Below are positions 19,527-29,033 of a DNA stretch of 64,000 nt, in pieces; the stretch's first letter is position 1, and every line of letters begins with the position of its first letter. The translations under genes and the position numbers were made by a program. Origin of the DNA: Streptomyces sp. TRM68416 (GTDB lineage Bacteria > Actinomycetota > Actinomycetes > Streptomycetales > Streptomycetaceae). The notes below the pieces were generated by a model. The model saw only the letters and a program-made list of their open reading frames with translations. It was not told where the DNA came from and did no database searches. Location of the stretch: NCBI RefSeq assembly GCF_014596915.1, contig NZ_JACVWU010000002.1:1-64000 (forward strand), in the 5' to 3' direction.

Positions 19527-19922
19527 TCACAGCGCCCGGAGGCCGTTGATCACGTCGCGCAGAATACTCTCGTCCACCAGTTCCGCAGGGGGAACGGGCC
19601 GGTTCACATGGACGAGTTCCCCGGCCACGAGGTCTCCTACGAGGACTCGGACCACTCCGATGGGCAGGTCGAGTTCGGCGGCGAGTTCGGCGACCGACTG
19701 CGGGGCGTCGCGGCACAGCTCGACGATGTCCACGTGCTCCGGGGACAGCGTCGCGTCCGCTTCCGGATCGTCCGCGTGCCGCTGCGCGACGACCACGGCG
19801 ATGAGGTCGAGGCGGTGCTGGGCCGCACTGGTGGTGCGGCCCCGCGTCATGGCGTACGGGCGGACGACCGGTCCGGCCTCGTCGTCGAACCAGTGGCTTC
19901 TTCCCTGACCGTCTGGGCTCAT
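19527..19922 (-). CDS. cvnC: Conservon DUF742 protein (CvnC)
   Basis: This 131-residue protein belongs to the DUF742 family, the third component of conservons. A winged-helix-like segment (PQSVAELAAELDLPIGVVRVLVGDLVAGELVHVNRP) fills the C-terminal half. The N-terminus carries the usual VRPYAMTRGRT motif. It lies nine bases after cvnB and 24 bases before the oxoprolinase gene. In known conservons CvnC takes part in a membrane-associated complex with CvnA, CvnB and CvnD that relays signals affecting development and antibiotic production. Confidence 0.92.
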   Translation of the reverse strand: MSPDGQGRSHWFDDEAGPVVRPYAMTRGRTTSAAQHRLDLIAVVVAQRHADDPEADATLSPEHVDIVELCRDAPQSVAELAAELDLPIGVVRVLVGDLVAGELVHVNRPVPPAELVDESILRDVINGLRAL

Positions 19923-19931
19923 GTCATCCCA

Positions 19932-20366
19932 CTACCCGCCGGAGGGCAGATCGGTGCGTGGAGCCGCGGTCAGATGCACGCCGACGCGCTTGACCAGGAG
20001 GGTCATCTCGTAGGCGACCTGGCCGACGTCGGAGTCGGCGTCGGAGAGGACGGCCAGGCAGCTGCCGTCCCCCGCGGCGGTGACGAACAGGAACGCGTCG
20101 TCGAGCTCGACGACCGTCTGGCGCACGCTGCCGGCCTCGAAGTGGCGGCCCACGCCCTTGGCGAGGCTGTGGAATCCGGAGGCGACGGCGGCCAGGTGCT
20201 CGCTGTCCTCCCGGGTCAGGTCCTTGGACGCCCCCGTCGGCAGGCCGTCCCCGGAGAGCACGACGGCCTTGCGGATGCTGGCTACCCGGTCCACCAGGTC
20301 GTCGAGGAGCCAGTTGAGCTCCCCGGACTTGTTCGCTGTGTGGCCGGTCGCCTTCGGTGCGGTCAT
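19932..20366 (-). CDS. cvnB: Conservon roadblock/LC7 protein (CvnB)
   Basis: The 144-residue protein has a roadblock/LC7 fold: LNWLLDDLVDRVASIRKAVVLSGDGLPTGAS begins the first helix and strand, and AFLFVTAAGDGSCLAVLSD forms the central sheet. Roadblock proteins regulate small GTPases, so CvnB probably controls CvnD. The start overlaps the cvnA stop by four bases (ATGA), showing translational coupling. The length and order fit conservons exactly. Confidence 0.93.
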   Translation of the reverse strand: MTAPKATGHTANKSGELNWLLDDLVDRVASIRKAVVLSGDGLPTGASKDLTREDSEHLAAVASGFHSLAKGVGRHFEAGSVRQTVVELDDAFLFVTAAGDGSCLAVLSDADSDVGQVAYEMTLLVKRVGVHLTAAPRTDLPSGG

Positions 20367-23242
20367 CGACCGTCCCCCTTTGTCGTTCCTCGTGGTGCTG
20401 TGCCGCTCTGGGCGTCGTCGCCCGCGGCGTTCTCGTCGCGGCCGCGCTGCCAGCCTCGCTGGAGCGAGGCCATGCGGCTGCGCACCTCGTCCGCGTCCCG
20501 CTCGACGGGCCCTCCGTCGGCCTCGGTGGGCCGGACGGGATCCTGTCTGAGCTGCGGAGCGAGGTTCGCCTGCCGTACGCGCCGGGGAAGCGGTCCCGTG
20601 TCGGAGCCGGTCTGGTGCTCCGTGGGGGCCGGACGCCGGTCGGTTGCGTCTGTCCTGGTGGACTCGATCGCGGCGCGACGGGTGCGTCGGGGCAGCGCAG
20701 GGGGCTGCCCGGCGCGGTCCGGGTCGGCGGACGCCGTGGTCTCGGTTCGTTCGCCGGAACGGTCTGCCGGGCCGGGTCCGCGACGCAGCGCTGCGGGCCC
20801 GCCGCGTCGGGTCGACAGCGGTGCGGGGGGAGTCGGCTCGTGGCGGTCCGGAGCCGAGGCGGGGCCTTCGGCTGCCTCGTCGCGCCGCTCGCCGACCGGG
20901 CGCCCGTGCGAGCTGACCAGCTTGGGTGCGTGCCGGCGAGGCAGTGGCACCGGGGCGCTCAGGTGGGGGTCGGTGGCGTCCTGGCCCGGGTCGCCGGAGG
21001 CGGTCGGCTCCGGGCGGCCGCGGTCGTCGCGGCGGGCGTCTTTGGCGTCCTGCGCACCGGCGAGTCGGGAGCGGCGTGGGCGGAACAGGCCGCCGCGTTC
21101 GCTGTCCTCGTCGTCCAGGGTGTCGGGGAAGTCGTCCAGGGCGTCCAGGTCGACGGGCGCCTCCAGTTCGACGGGGCCGTCCAGCAGCGGGGAGGGCAGG
21201 CCGGACAGCGGCACGGGTACCTGGGCGAGAGCGGTCCGGCGGCTCTCGTCCAGCCTGCTGCTCTCCGCCGGCCGACGGCTCTCCTGCAGCTCGGCCCCCT
21301 TGGAGGGGGTGGGCCGGTCGAGACGGAAGCCGATGCCGTTGGTGTCGGGAACGTCGTCGGTCAGCAGGGCGTCGGGGATGAAGACGACGGCGGTCGTGCC
21401 GCCGTAGGGCGACGGCTGCAGGGAGACCCGGACGTTCTGGCGCTGGGCGAGCCGGCTGACCACGAACAGGCCGAGCCGGTCGGTGTCGGAGAGTTCGAAC
21501 TCAGGTGTCTCGGCGAGCCGGAGGTTGGCATCCAGGAGCGCGTCGGCGGCCATGCCGAGTCCGCGGTCGTGGATCTCCAGGGTGAAGCCGTTGGCGACGC
21601 GGTCGCCGAGCACATGGACGGCGGTGTGCGGCGGGGAGAACACCGTGGCGTTCTCCAGGAGTTCGGCCACGAGGTGGGTGAGGTCGGCGACGGCCGGACC
21701 GGTGACGGCGACGCGTGGCAGGCGGCGTACCTCGATGCGCTCGTAGTCCTCGACCTCGGCGACGGCGGCGCGCACGACGTCCATGAGCTGGACGGGTTTG
21801 CGCCACTGCCGGGAGGGGGCGGCACCGGAGAGGATCACCAGGCCCTCGGCGTGCCGGCGCATACGGGTGGTCAGGTGGTCCAGGCGGAACAGGTCGGCGA
21901 GTTCGTCGGTGTCCTCGGTCCGGCGTTCCATGGTGTCGAGGAGGGTGAGCTGCTTGTGGAGGAGTACTTGGCTGCGGCGGGCGAGGTTGACGAAGACCTC
22001 GGAGACGCCGGCGCGGAGTTGGGCCTGCTTGACGGCGGCCTCGACGGCTGCGCGCTGGAGCGTGTTGAGGGCCTGGCCGACCTCGCCGATCTCGTTCCTG
22101 TCGTACTCCAGGCGCGGGACCTCGGTCTCCACGTCGACCTGTTCGCCCACGGACAGACGGCGCATCACGCTGGGCAGCCGGACGCCGGACGCCTCGTGGG
22201 CCTCCAGGCGCAGCTGTCGCAGGTCGCGGATGAGGCCACGGCCGATGCGCACCGACAGGACCAGCGAGACGAGCAGGGCGATCAGTCCGAGGACACCGGC
22301 GACGGCGGCCTTGGCGATGACGCCCATCGCGACGGGACGGACACGGTCCTGGTAGCGGTCGCCGGCCTCGTCGTTGAGCTCGCTGAGCTCTTCCAGGACG
22401 TGACCCGCGGCGGCGTCCCAGCTCTTCGCGGTGACCCCGCTGGGGGTTCCGGCGCCGGCCGAGACGGCCGCGTCCTCGGCCACGAGGAGGCGGGCGCCGG
22501 CGGCGTTCTCCCAGAAGCGCTGGAAGCGGTCGTGCTCCCAGGAGGGCAGGAGCGAGAGGTTGACGTCGTAGATCAGGGTGCGCTGGGCGGCGTAGTCGGA
22601 GACCTGGCGGATCTCCTGGCGGGAGAGCCTGCCGACGATCAGTGCGGAGCCCAGAAGGGCGTCCTCGCGGGAGAGCAGTTCACGGGCGCGGGCGAGGCTG
22701 ACCAGTGCGCGGTACTGCTTGTCCATCTCCACGTTGTCGACGACATGGAGGTTGGCGAGCAGGACATAGCAGGGCTCGACCATGTCGTTGTAGAGCTTGA
22801 GGGCCTGCGCGCGGTCGACGGTGCCGTCCTCGATGCTGCGTCGCAGGGAGGCGAGGCCGTCGAAGGCGTCCAGGACGGCGGTCATGCGTTCGTCGGTGTC
22901 CTGGCCCATCGCGTCGCGGACGTCCGGCTTCCGGGCGTTCCTGCGGATCTCGGCGACGGCCTTGTCGGTGGCGGTGCGGCTGCGCTGGAGGGCGGCGAGG
23001 CCGTCGGAGGCGCGGGGGTCGGCGAGGTGGACGAGGGTCTGGCGGCGTTCCTGCTGGAGCACCCGGACGGTGTCCTCGACGGGGTAGGCGATCTTCTCCA
23101 CGACGGAGGACACGTTGAACAGCTCTTGTGCCTCGCGTCCCGTGAGTACCGTGGCGAAGCCCCAGATCGCGGTCAGGGACACCAGCGGCACGAGAAGCAG
23201 CGCCACGATCTTCCGGCGGATGGACTTCCCGCGAAAGCGCAT
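20363..23242 (-). CDS. cvnA: Conservon sensor histidine kinase-like protein (CvnA)
   Basis: This is a 959-residue membrane sensor. A first membrane helix (about 12-33, IVALLLVPLVSLTAIWGFAT) is followed by an extracytoplasmic NIT-like helical domain, and a second helix lies near 300-325 (VLGLIALLVSLVLSVRIG). A HAMP linker leads to a histidine-kinase-like ATPase domain around 470-620 with the N-box HLVAELLENATVFSPP. The last 300 residues are proline, arginine and glutamate rich and probably disordered. The start MRFRGKSIRRK fits the membrane topology. No response regulator is nearby, as usual for conservons. Confidence 0.92.
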   Translation of the reverse strand: MRFRGKSIRRKIVALLLVPLVSLTAIWGFATVLTGREAQELFNVSSVVEKIAYPVEDTVRVLQQERRQTLVHLADPRASDGLAALQRSRTATDKAVAEIRRNARKPDVRDAMGQDTDERMTAVLDAFDGLASLRRSIEDGTVDRAQALKLYNDMVEPCYVLLANLHVVDNVEMDKQYRALVSLARARELLSREDALLGSALIVGRLSRQEIRQVSDYAAQRTLIYDVNLSLLPSWEHDRFQRFWENAAGARLLVAEDAAVSAGAGTPSGVTAKSWDAAAGHVLEELSELNDEAGDRYQDRVRPVAMGVIAKAAVAGVLGLIALLVSLVLSVRIGRGLIRDLRQLRLEAHEASGVRLPSVMRRLSVGEQVDVETEVPRLEYDRNEIGEVGQALNTLQRAAVEAAVKQAQLRAGVSEVFVNLARRSQVLLHKQLTLLDTMERRTEDTDELADLFRLDHLTTRMRRHAEGLVILSGAAPSRQWRKPVQLMDVVRAAVAEVEDYERIEVRRLPRVAVTGPAVADLTHLVAELLENATVFSPPHTAVHVLGDRVANGFTLEIHDRGLGMAADALLDANLRLAETPEFELSDTDRLGLFVVSRLAQRQNVRVSLQPSPYGGTTAVVFIPDALLTDDVPDTNGIGFRLDRPTPSKGAELQESRRPAESSRLDESRRTALAQVPVPLSGLPSPLLDGPVELEAPVDLDALDDFPDTLDDEDSERGGLFRPRRSRLAGAQDAKDARRDDRGRPEPTASGDPGQDATDPHLSAPVPLPRRHAPKLVSSHGRPVGERRDEAAEGPASAPDRHEPTPPAPLSTRRGGPAALRRGPGPADRSGERTETTASADPDRAGQPPALPRRTRRAAIESTRTDATDRRPAPTEHQTGSDTGPLPRRVRQANLAPQLRQDPVRPTEADGGPVERDADEVRSRMASLQRGWQRGRDENAAGDDAQSGTAPRGTTKGDGR

Positions 23243-23663
23243 GGCCTCCCCCAGCTCGACCCCCGCCGGACCGGGGGCACACATGTGCGTCAACAAACGG
23301 CGCGAGCCTACTACCGACGCATGCGTAACTCGAAGGGCTATCCGGAAGCCGAACTTCCGCACTGGGGCCGGGACATGGGGAGTTGTCCGGGAATTACGGG
23401 AGATTGCCTCCCGGGTTTCGGCGTTCGCCACCCAAAACGATCCGGCCGCCCCGTCCGGCCAGTTGGCCGGATTTCTTCCGTCGTCGGGAATCTTCCGGGT
23501 GCGCCGTTCGTCCTTCTCTACGGGAAATGGGGGCGGAATCGGCCACAGGAGCCGCATCCCGTCACCGGGCGGCGTAAAACAGCGCAAGGCGGGCAGCCAG
23601 TGGGGAGCCAGGTCTTCGGGCGCAGGAGCGAGGGGTGTGCTGGCGGTGGGGAGTGACACGTTG
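23243..23663. other. Divergent control region between cvnA and a membrane protein gene
   Basis: No gene is seen in these 421 bases. They are less GC-rich than the flanks. They hold a small hairpin CGGGAG/CTCCCG near 23398-23414 and three GGGAA(T/A)-like motifs, but none has a GTT at the 18-19-base distance needed for a SigR promoter. Confidence 0.4.
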
Positions 23664-24287
23664 ATGGGCACGGCGGAGCGGCGCATGACGTCCGACGAGA
23701 GCAGGACGACGGCGTCTTCGACGGTGCGGCAAAGCGTTCAGGCGCCGGATCGCGACATTCCGGCACAGGGACGTGCAGCCTTGGACGCGGGCCCCCCTCG
23801 TTCGGAGCCCGACAGCAGGGCGACGGCGCGCGCGGGCGCCGCCGACAGGGACGGGCAGGGGCCCGCCGAGCGTGCCGCGGCACCCGAGCGGGCGTCCTAC
23901 CGGCCGTTGTGGGTCGAGGAGCCGGCACGGCGGCGCCGGATGCCCGATCCGGTCCGTACGGCGGCGGTGCGAGCGGTGCTCATCATCGCCGTGACGCTGA
24001 TTCAGGCGATGGTGGCCTTCCTGTGCACGTTGGCCGGATCGTGGCTGGCCTTCCCGATGGTGCTCAGCAGCGTGGCCAGCACGGTGGTGGCCACCTGGGG
24101 CGCGCTCGACGTCTGGGTGACCCGCCAGGTGTGGAACCAGCGCAACGGCGTGGTCTCGGAACCGAGCAGTACCGCGCGGGCGCTGCGCCGCGAGCGCCGC
24201 CGGGCCCGGCGACAGGCGCGGGCCGCCGAGCGGTCCCAGGAGCGGATACGCAGGTCGGGCGGTGCGGGCCAGCTGTCGCATCCTTGA
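23664..24287 (+). CDS. Membrane protein with two central helices, unknown function
   Basis: About 207 residues. I do not recognise a family. The N-terminal 110 residues are charged, alanine and glutamate rich and probably disordered. Two hydrophobic stretches follow (VRAVLIIAVTLIQAMVAFLC and SWLAFPMVLSSVASTVVATW), then a very basic tail (RRERRRARRQARAAERSQ). The start is uncertain: ATG 23664, TTG 23661, ATG 23685 and GTG 23646 are all in frame, and GGGGAG at 23648-23653 supports the 23661-23664 choices. It diverges from cvnA and converges on the SMC-like gene. A conservon-linked role is only a guess. Confidence 0.65.
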   Translation: MGTAERRMTSDESRTTASSTVRQSVQAPDRDIPAQGRAALDAGPPRSEPDSRATARAGAADRDGQGPAERAAAPERASYRPLWVEEPARRRRMPDPVRTAAVRAVLIIAVTLIQAMVAFLCTLAGSWLAFPMVLSSVASTVVATWGALDVWVTRQVWNQRNGVVSEPSSTARALRRERRRARRQARAAERSQERIRRSGGAGQLSHP

Positions 24288-24391
24288 GCGGACGAGGCCA
24301 CCGGCTACGGCCACTCCGGGCTGCTCGTCGGCGGACGTGTCAGCCCGGGTGGGCGGCCGGACGGGAGCCGGGCCGGCGCCCGCCCGTCTGA

Positions 24392-27300
24392 TCAACCGGT
24401 CGGCGCAGGCTTCCTGAACATCCGCGTCGCCGTGATCTCGCTGTGCACCGACTCCCCCGCCTCGGCCTGCTGGGGCAACCCCGGGCGCAGATGTTCCTCC
24501 ACGCTGATGTACTTCAGGCCGGCCCTGAGATCAGCGTCGTTGCGCAGCCGGATGACCAGCGGGAACTCGGCGAGGGCGGTGGTGTCGAACAGTCCGGTGG
24601 TGTACAGGAGCTGCACCCCCAGGGCGTCCGACACAGCCCGCTGAAGCTCCAGCAGGTACGTGGCGTTGGCCCGCCCGATCGGATTGTCGAGGAACAGGGT
24701 GCCCGCGTGCCGGTGCTTGTCCCGGCCCCGGTCGTTCGACCGGAGCGCGGCCATCGTGCAGTACAGCGCGATGGCGGCGGTGAGCAGCTGGCCGCCGGAG
24801 AACACATCGCCCATCTGCCCGACCGGCACTCGCTCGGCGCGCAGCACGGCGTCCGGCTTGAGGATCTCGACGGCGACACCCTTGGGCTGGAGGGCGGCGG
24901 CAACACCGCGCAGCAGCAGGGACATTCCGTCGCGGCGCAGGTCGGAGTTCTTCTTCACGGCCGCACGGGTCGCCTCGTCGATGACCTCCCCGAGCCGCTC
25001 CGTGAGAGTGGCCTGGTCGGGTTCCTCGAAGCGGATGCGCAGGAACTCCTGCCCGGACCACTCGCCGAGGCCCTCCGGCAGCCGGGAGAGCCGCTGGGCC
25101 GACCGCAGCGTGGCGAGCGCCGACTCCACCAGCCCTCGCAACCGGTCCACGATCGAGTCGCGGTTGCGCTCCAGCTGCTCCAACTCGTCGGTGAGGACGC
25201 GCAGTCGGGGGGCGAAGGCGTCCGCCCACTTCTGGGCGTGCTCGGGGAGCGCGGACGCGGGCAGCTCACGGATCTGCTGCCGCGCGGGGGTGCGCACCTG
25301 CTCGTAGCGCGTGGAGTTGGCGTGCCGCACGAGGACGTCACTCGCCTCGCGTACGGCGGCCTCGGCGGCGGACAGGTCGGCGGCGCAGCCGCGCAGGGAC
25401 CGGCGGGCCTCGGCGGCGGACTGCCGAGCCTCCTCCAGGCTGCCCGGGTACGGCTCGGGCTCCTCCTGCTCCTCGTCGGCCGCGTGTTCGCGCAGCAGGT
25501 CGCGGAGCATCGCGGCGATCTCGTCGAAGCCACCGGCCGCGTCCTCGGCGGCGCGGTGGGCGTCCAGCAGCTCGGCGTGAGCCTCCCGGGTACGGCTCAA
25601 CGCCTCGGTCCGCGAGGCGAGTTCGGCGGTCGCCGTACGCAGCAGCGCCTGGGCGTGCTCGGCGTCGCGCGGCTGCAGTTCCTCGGGCAGGTCGGTGTGC
25701 GCCTCGCCGTCCTCGGGCGCATGCCGCTCGGCCTCGCCGCGCAGCCGCCCGAGCTGCTCGCTCGCCGTCGACATACGGGTCTCCAGGAGCTGCACGAGCT
25801 CTTCCGCGCGCGCGACGGCGGCCTGCCGGGAGGGCCCGTCGGAGCCGTCGGGCGACTGGAGCAGCTGCTCCGCGCGGGTGCGGACCTTGTTGCTCAGCCG
25901 GTCCAGCTCCGCGCGCGCCGCGCTCTCGTCGCTCTCCGCGCGGGCCTGCTCGGCGCGCAGGTCGGCGCCGACGCCGACCTTCTCGTACACCTGCGAGGCG
26001 GCCCGGTAGGCCTCACGCAGGGCGGGCAGCGACGCCTTGGGGTCGTCCGCGTCCGACTCCGGTACGTCGTCGGGGGCGCCCGCGATCTCGGAGCGCTCGG
26101 CGCGCAGCGCACGTGCGGTGCGGCGGGCGTCGTCGGCGGCGCGCTGGGCGGCGCGACGGTCCTCGTCGGCGGCGCGGGCCCGCTCCAGGCAGGCCTGGGC
26201 GCGGGCCTCCGACTCGGCGGCCTCGTCGGCGAGTTCGCGCAGACGGGACTGCCAGCCGGCCCGCTCGCGCAGCCGGAAGGCGAGTCCGGCGAGAGCGTCA
26301 GCGGCCCGTCGGGCCTTCTGCGCGGCCTCCTGCCGTTCGTCGCGCACCTGGGCGGCCTCGGCGGCGGCTTCGTCGGCCTCGGCGCGCACCGTCCGTGCCT
26401 CGGCGAGTTCGGCCTCGCTCTCCTCGGCGAACGCGCGCGCCTCCGTGGCGGCCTCGGCGAGCTCGATCAGCCGTCCGGCGGGGCAGCCGGTGCGCCACGA
26501 GGCGAGCCGCGCGGCGAGTTCCCGGTCCTTGCCGAGCCGCGCGGCGAGCGTGCGGATCTCCTCGTCCCGCTCGGTCGCCCGCGCACGCAGCGCCTGCCGC
26601 TCCTCGTCGGCGGCGTGCTCGTCGTGCATGGCCGGGTTCGGCGGTACGAGGAAGACGTCGCCGCTCTGCGCGTCCGTGCCCGGCGTCGGGGCGAGCAGGG
26701 CGGCCGCGGTGCCGACAGCCACGGCGGACCGGGGCAGCAGCGCCGCGTCACCGAGCGCCTCGCGGGCACGCGCGTGTGTGTCCGGATCGGTGATGATCAC
26801 GCCGTCGACCAGCTCGGGGCGGGCGGCCAGCACGCGCGCGTGGTCGGCGGGGTCGACGGCCTGGGCGAGGTAGCGCCAGCCGGGCAGCGCGGGGATGCCG
26901 TGCTCGCCGAGGTACTCCACGGTGGCCAGCACGTCCGGGCCGGGCGGGAGCAGTCCCCCGTCACCGAGGGCGCCGAGGATCCGGGAGTCGTCGGCCGCGG
27001 CCGTGCGCAGTTCGAAGAGCTGCCGTTCGGCGGAGGACACGGCGTCGTCGAGGAGCTCACGCAGCTCGTCGGCGAACCGGTCGAGCTCCTCGGGGCTGAG
27101 CGGGCCTCGGTCGTCGGTCTCCTGGCGGGGCTGCGGCACGCTCCCTGCCCCGCCGGTCAGGCTGAGCAGTTCCGCCAGCCGTTCCTCGGCGGCCAGCATC
27201 TCGGCGAGTCGGCGTTCGGCCTCGTAGGACCGCTCCGCCGCCGTCGCCGCGTCGGCGGCGCGGGCCGCGGTCAGCTCGGCGCGGGACTCCGTGGCGGCCG

Positions 27301-28996
27301 CCTCGCGCGCGTGCTCCGACGCTCGCCGGGAGGCTTCGCGCGCGGTGTCCCAGGCGGCGACGGCCGTCTTCTCGGCGTCGCTCGCGGCGAGGGCGGCTCG
27401 GGCCGGGTCGGCGTCCGGGGCGCTGTCGTCGAGCCAGCCTGCGCGCACGGCCTCGGCCGTCTCCTGCTCGACCTCGGCGAGCCGCTGCTTGAGGTGCCCG
27501 ATCTCGCTGCGGGCACGCTGGGCCTCGGTGGCGGCGGCGGTGGAGTCCCGGTAGGCGCTCTCGCCGACCTCCTGCAGGGCGGCCGAGCGCTCCTCCCCCT
27601 CGTTGGCGAGGTTCTCGGCGCTCTCCGCGGCCGCGTGCAGTGCCCGTACGAGATCGACGGCGGCCTTCGCGCGGGCGGCGAGCGCGGGGGCCGCGTCCCG
27701 TTCGGCCTCCTGGATGGCGGCGGCCACGCGCGCGACGCGGTCGGCGGCGGCGCGGTGGCGCAGTACGGCCTCGGCGGCCTGCCAGGCGGAGTGCAGGGTG
27801 CGTGCGTCGGCGAGTTCGCGCTTCTGGGCGGCCGCGGACTTCTCGGCCGCGGCGAGGGCCAGCGAGGCGTGCCGGTAGGCGAGTTCGGCGGCGATCGCGG
27901 CGCTGCGCTGCCGTGCCGCCTCGGCGTGCGTGACGGCGTAGGCGGCGGCGGTGACGCGCTGGGCGAGGTCGGCGGCCCGCACGCGCTCCTGCACGCCGCG
28001 CGCGGAGAGCCGGCGTGCCAGCGTCCGGGTGCGGCGCTCGGCGCCCGCGTGGATGTCACGCGCGCGGGCCCGTGCGTCGGCCGCCTCGACGATCCGCCCG
28101 AGCAGGTCGACCGAGCCCGCGGTGAAGTCGCGTTCGGCGATCAGCTCGGCGCGCCGGCCCAGCTTGTTGCCGAAGCCGCTGACCAGGTCGGCGAGCCCGT
28201 CGGTGTCCCGGGTGTCGGTGACCGCGCGCAGCAGCAGGTCGGTGAAGTCGGAGTCCTTCTTGACGGCGAAGAGGCCGGCCGCCTCACCCTCGTCGGCGTT
28301 CATCTCGCGCTGGTAGCGGAAGAGTTCGGGGTCGAGGCCGAGGTCACCGAGGTGCTCGATCCAGCGGTCGTGGATCTCCTCCCAGTGCACCTCCAGGTGC
28401 GGGTAGGCCTTGCCGGCCTCGGTGAGGGCGTCCCGGAAGCCCTTCATGGTGCGGCGGCGGCCCTGTGCGCCGGACTGGCCCTCCACGGGCGGTCGTACGG
28501 CGGTGGCCTCGGCGACGGGGAGGTTGTCCAGGCTGAGTCCCGGGCCGGGTCGGAAGGAGTACCAGGCCTCGGCGAACTTCCGCGGGTCGTTGGAGACCTG
28601 CCGCCCCCGCCATTCGCTGACCTTGCCGACGACGACGCACTCGCCGGTGAGCGTGTGCTGCCACTCCAGGGCGACGTGTCCGCAGTCGTCGGCGAGCAGG
28701 AACTTGCGCAGGACGCCGGAGCTGGCGCCGCCCAGCGTGTTGCGGTGGCCCGGCAGCATCACGGAGAAGATCAGCTTCAGGAGGACGGACTTGCCGCCGC
28801 CGTTCTCCAGGAAGAGCACGCCGGCGGGCGCGGGCCGGCGCGGCGGGCCGACGGGCTCCTCCTCGAAGAACTCCGCCTGGGTGGGCGCGGGGTCGGGCAC
28901 GGGCTCGCCGACGCCCCGCAGGTCAAGCACGGTGTCGGCGTAGCGCGCACCGGCGGGCCCGATGGAGTAGAGGCGGACCCGGGACAGCTCGTACAT
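24392..28996 (-). CDS. SMC/MukB/JetC-like coiled-coil ATPase
   Basis: The 1534-residue protein has the split ABC ATPase layout of SMC proteins. The head N-half has Walker A ENGGGKS at 64-70. The head C-half has the signature FSGGQ at 1399-1403 and Walker B LFLDNP, with D1437 followed by N1438 where most SMCs have glutamate. Long alanine/glutamate/arginine-rich coiled coils flank a globular hinge-like segment around 650-790 (LLPPGPDVLATVEYLGEHGIPALPGWRYLA). The size is close to MukB and JetC. It is the last gene of a three-gene operon after KITE-like and kleisin-like genes. It probably loads on or extrudes DNA. No JetD-type nuclease follows. The exact family is unassigned. Confidence 0.85.
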   Translation of the reverse strand: MYELSRVRLYSIGPAGARYADTVLDLRGVGEPVPDPAPTQAEFFEEEPVGPPRRPAPAGVLFLENGGGKSVLLKLIFSVMLPGHRNTLGGASSGVLRKFLLADDCGHVALEWQHTLTGECVVVGKVSEWRGRQVSNDPRKFAEAWYSFRPGPGLSLDNLPVAEATAVRPPVEGQSGAQGRRRTMKGFRDALTEAGKAYPHLEVHWEEIHDRWIEHLGDLGLDPELFRYQREMNADEGEAAGLFAVKKDSDFTDLLLRAVTDTRDTDGLADLVSGFGNKLGRRAELIAERDFTAGSVDLLGRIVEAADARARARDIHAGAERRTRTLARRLSARGVQERVRAADLAQRVTAAAYAVTHAEAARQRSAAIAAELAYRHASLALAAAEKSAAAQKRELADARTLHSAWQAAEAVLRHRAAADRVARVAAAIQEAERDAAPALAARAKAAVDLVRALHAAAESAENLANEGEERSAALQEVGESAYRDSTAAATEAQRARSEIGHLKQRLAEVEQETAEAVRAGWLDDSAPDADPARAALAASDAEKTAVAAWDTAREASRRASEHAREAAATESRAELTAARAADAATAAERSYEAERRLAEMLAAEERLAELLSLTGGAGSVPQPRQETDDRGPLSPEELDRFADELRELLDDAVSSAERQLFELRTAAADDSRILGALGDGGLLPPGPDVLATVEYLGEHGIPALPGWRYLAQAVDPADHARVLAARPELVDGVIITDPDTHARAREALGDAALLPRSAVAVGTAAALLAPTPGTDAQSGDVFLVPPNPAMHDEHAADEERQALRARATERDEEIRTLAARLGKDRELAARLASWRTGCPAGRLIELAEAATEARAFAEESEAELAEARTVRAEADEAAAEAAQVRDERQEAAQKARRAADALAGLAFRLRERAGWQSRLRELADEAAESEARAQACLERARAADEDRRAAQRAADDARRTARALRAERSEIAGAPDDVPESDADDPKASLPALREAYRAASQVYEKVGVGADLRAEQARAESDESAARAELDRLSNKVRTRAEQLLQSPDGSDGPSRQAAVARAEELVQLLETRMSTASEQLGRLRGEAERHAPEDGEAHTDLPEELQPRDAEHAQALLRTATAELASRTEALSRTREAHAELLDAHRAAEDAAGGFDEIAAMLRDLLREHAADEEQEEPEPYPGSLEEARQSAAEARRSLRGCAADLSAAEAAVREASDVLVRHANSTRYEQVRTPARQQIRELPASALPEHAQKWADAFAPRLRVLTDELEQLERNRDSIVDRLRGLVESALATLRSAQRLSRLPEGLGEWSGQEFLRIRFEEPDQATLTERLGEVIDEATRAAVKKNSDLRRDGMSLLLRGVAAALQPKGVAVEILKPDAVLRAERVPVGQMGDVFSGGQLLTAAIALYCTMAALRSNDRGRDKHRHAGTLFLDNPIGRANATYLLELQRAVSDALGVQLLYTTGLFDTTALAEFPLVIRLRNDADLRAGLKYISVEEHLRPGLPQQAEAGESVHSEITATRMFRKPAPTG

Positions 28997-29033
28997 GGCG
29001 GACTCTCGTAAGTCTTCGGCAGATCGGGGAAGT

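Noticed and set aside
16785..21407. Very long open reading frame on the plus strand opposite the conservon and oxoprolinase
   Set aside because: It is the mirror of strongly coding minus-strand genes; high GC makes antisense frames stay open. Its translation has no recognisable domain, and genes on the other strand have clear motifs and spacing.
24443..29011. 1522-residue open frame opposite the SMC-like gene
   Set aside because: Glycine, alanine and arginine-rich translation without motifs; shadow of the SMC-like coding sequence.
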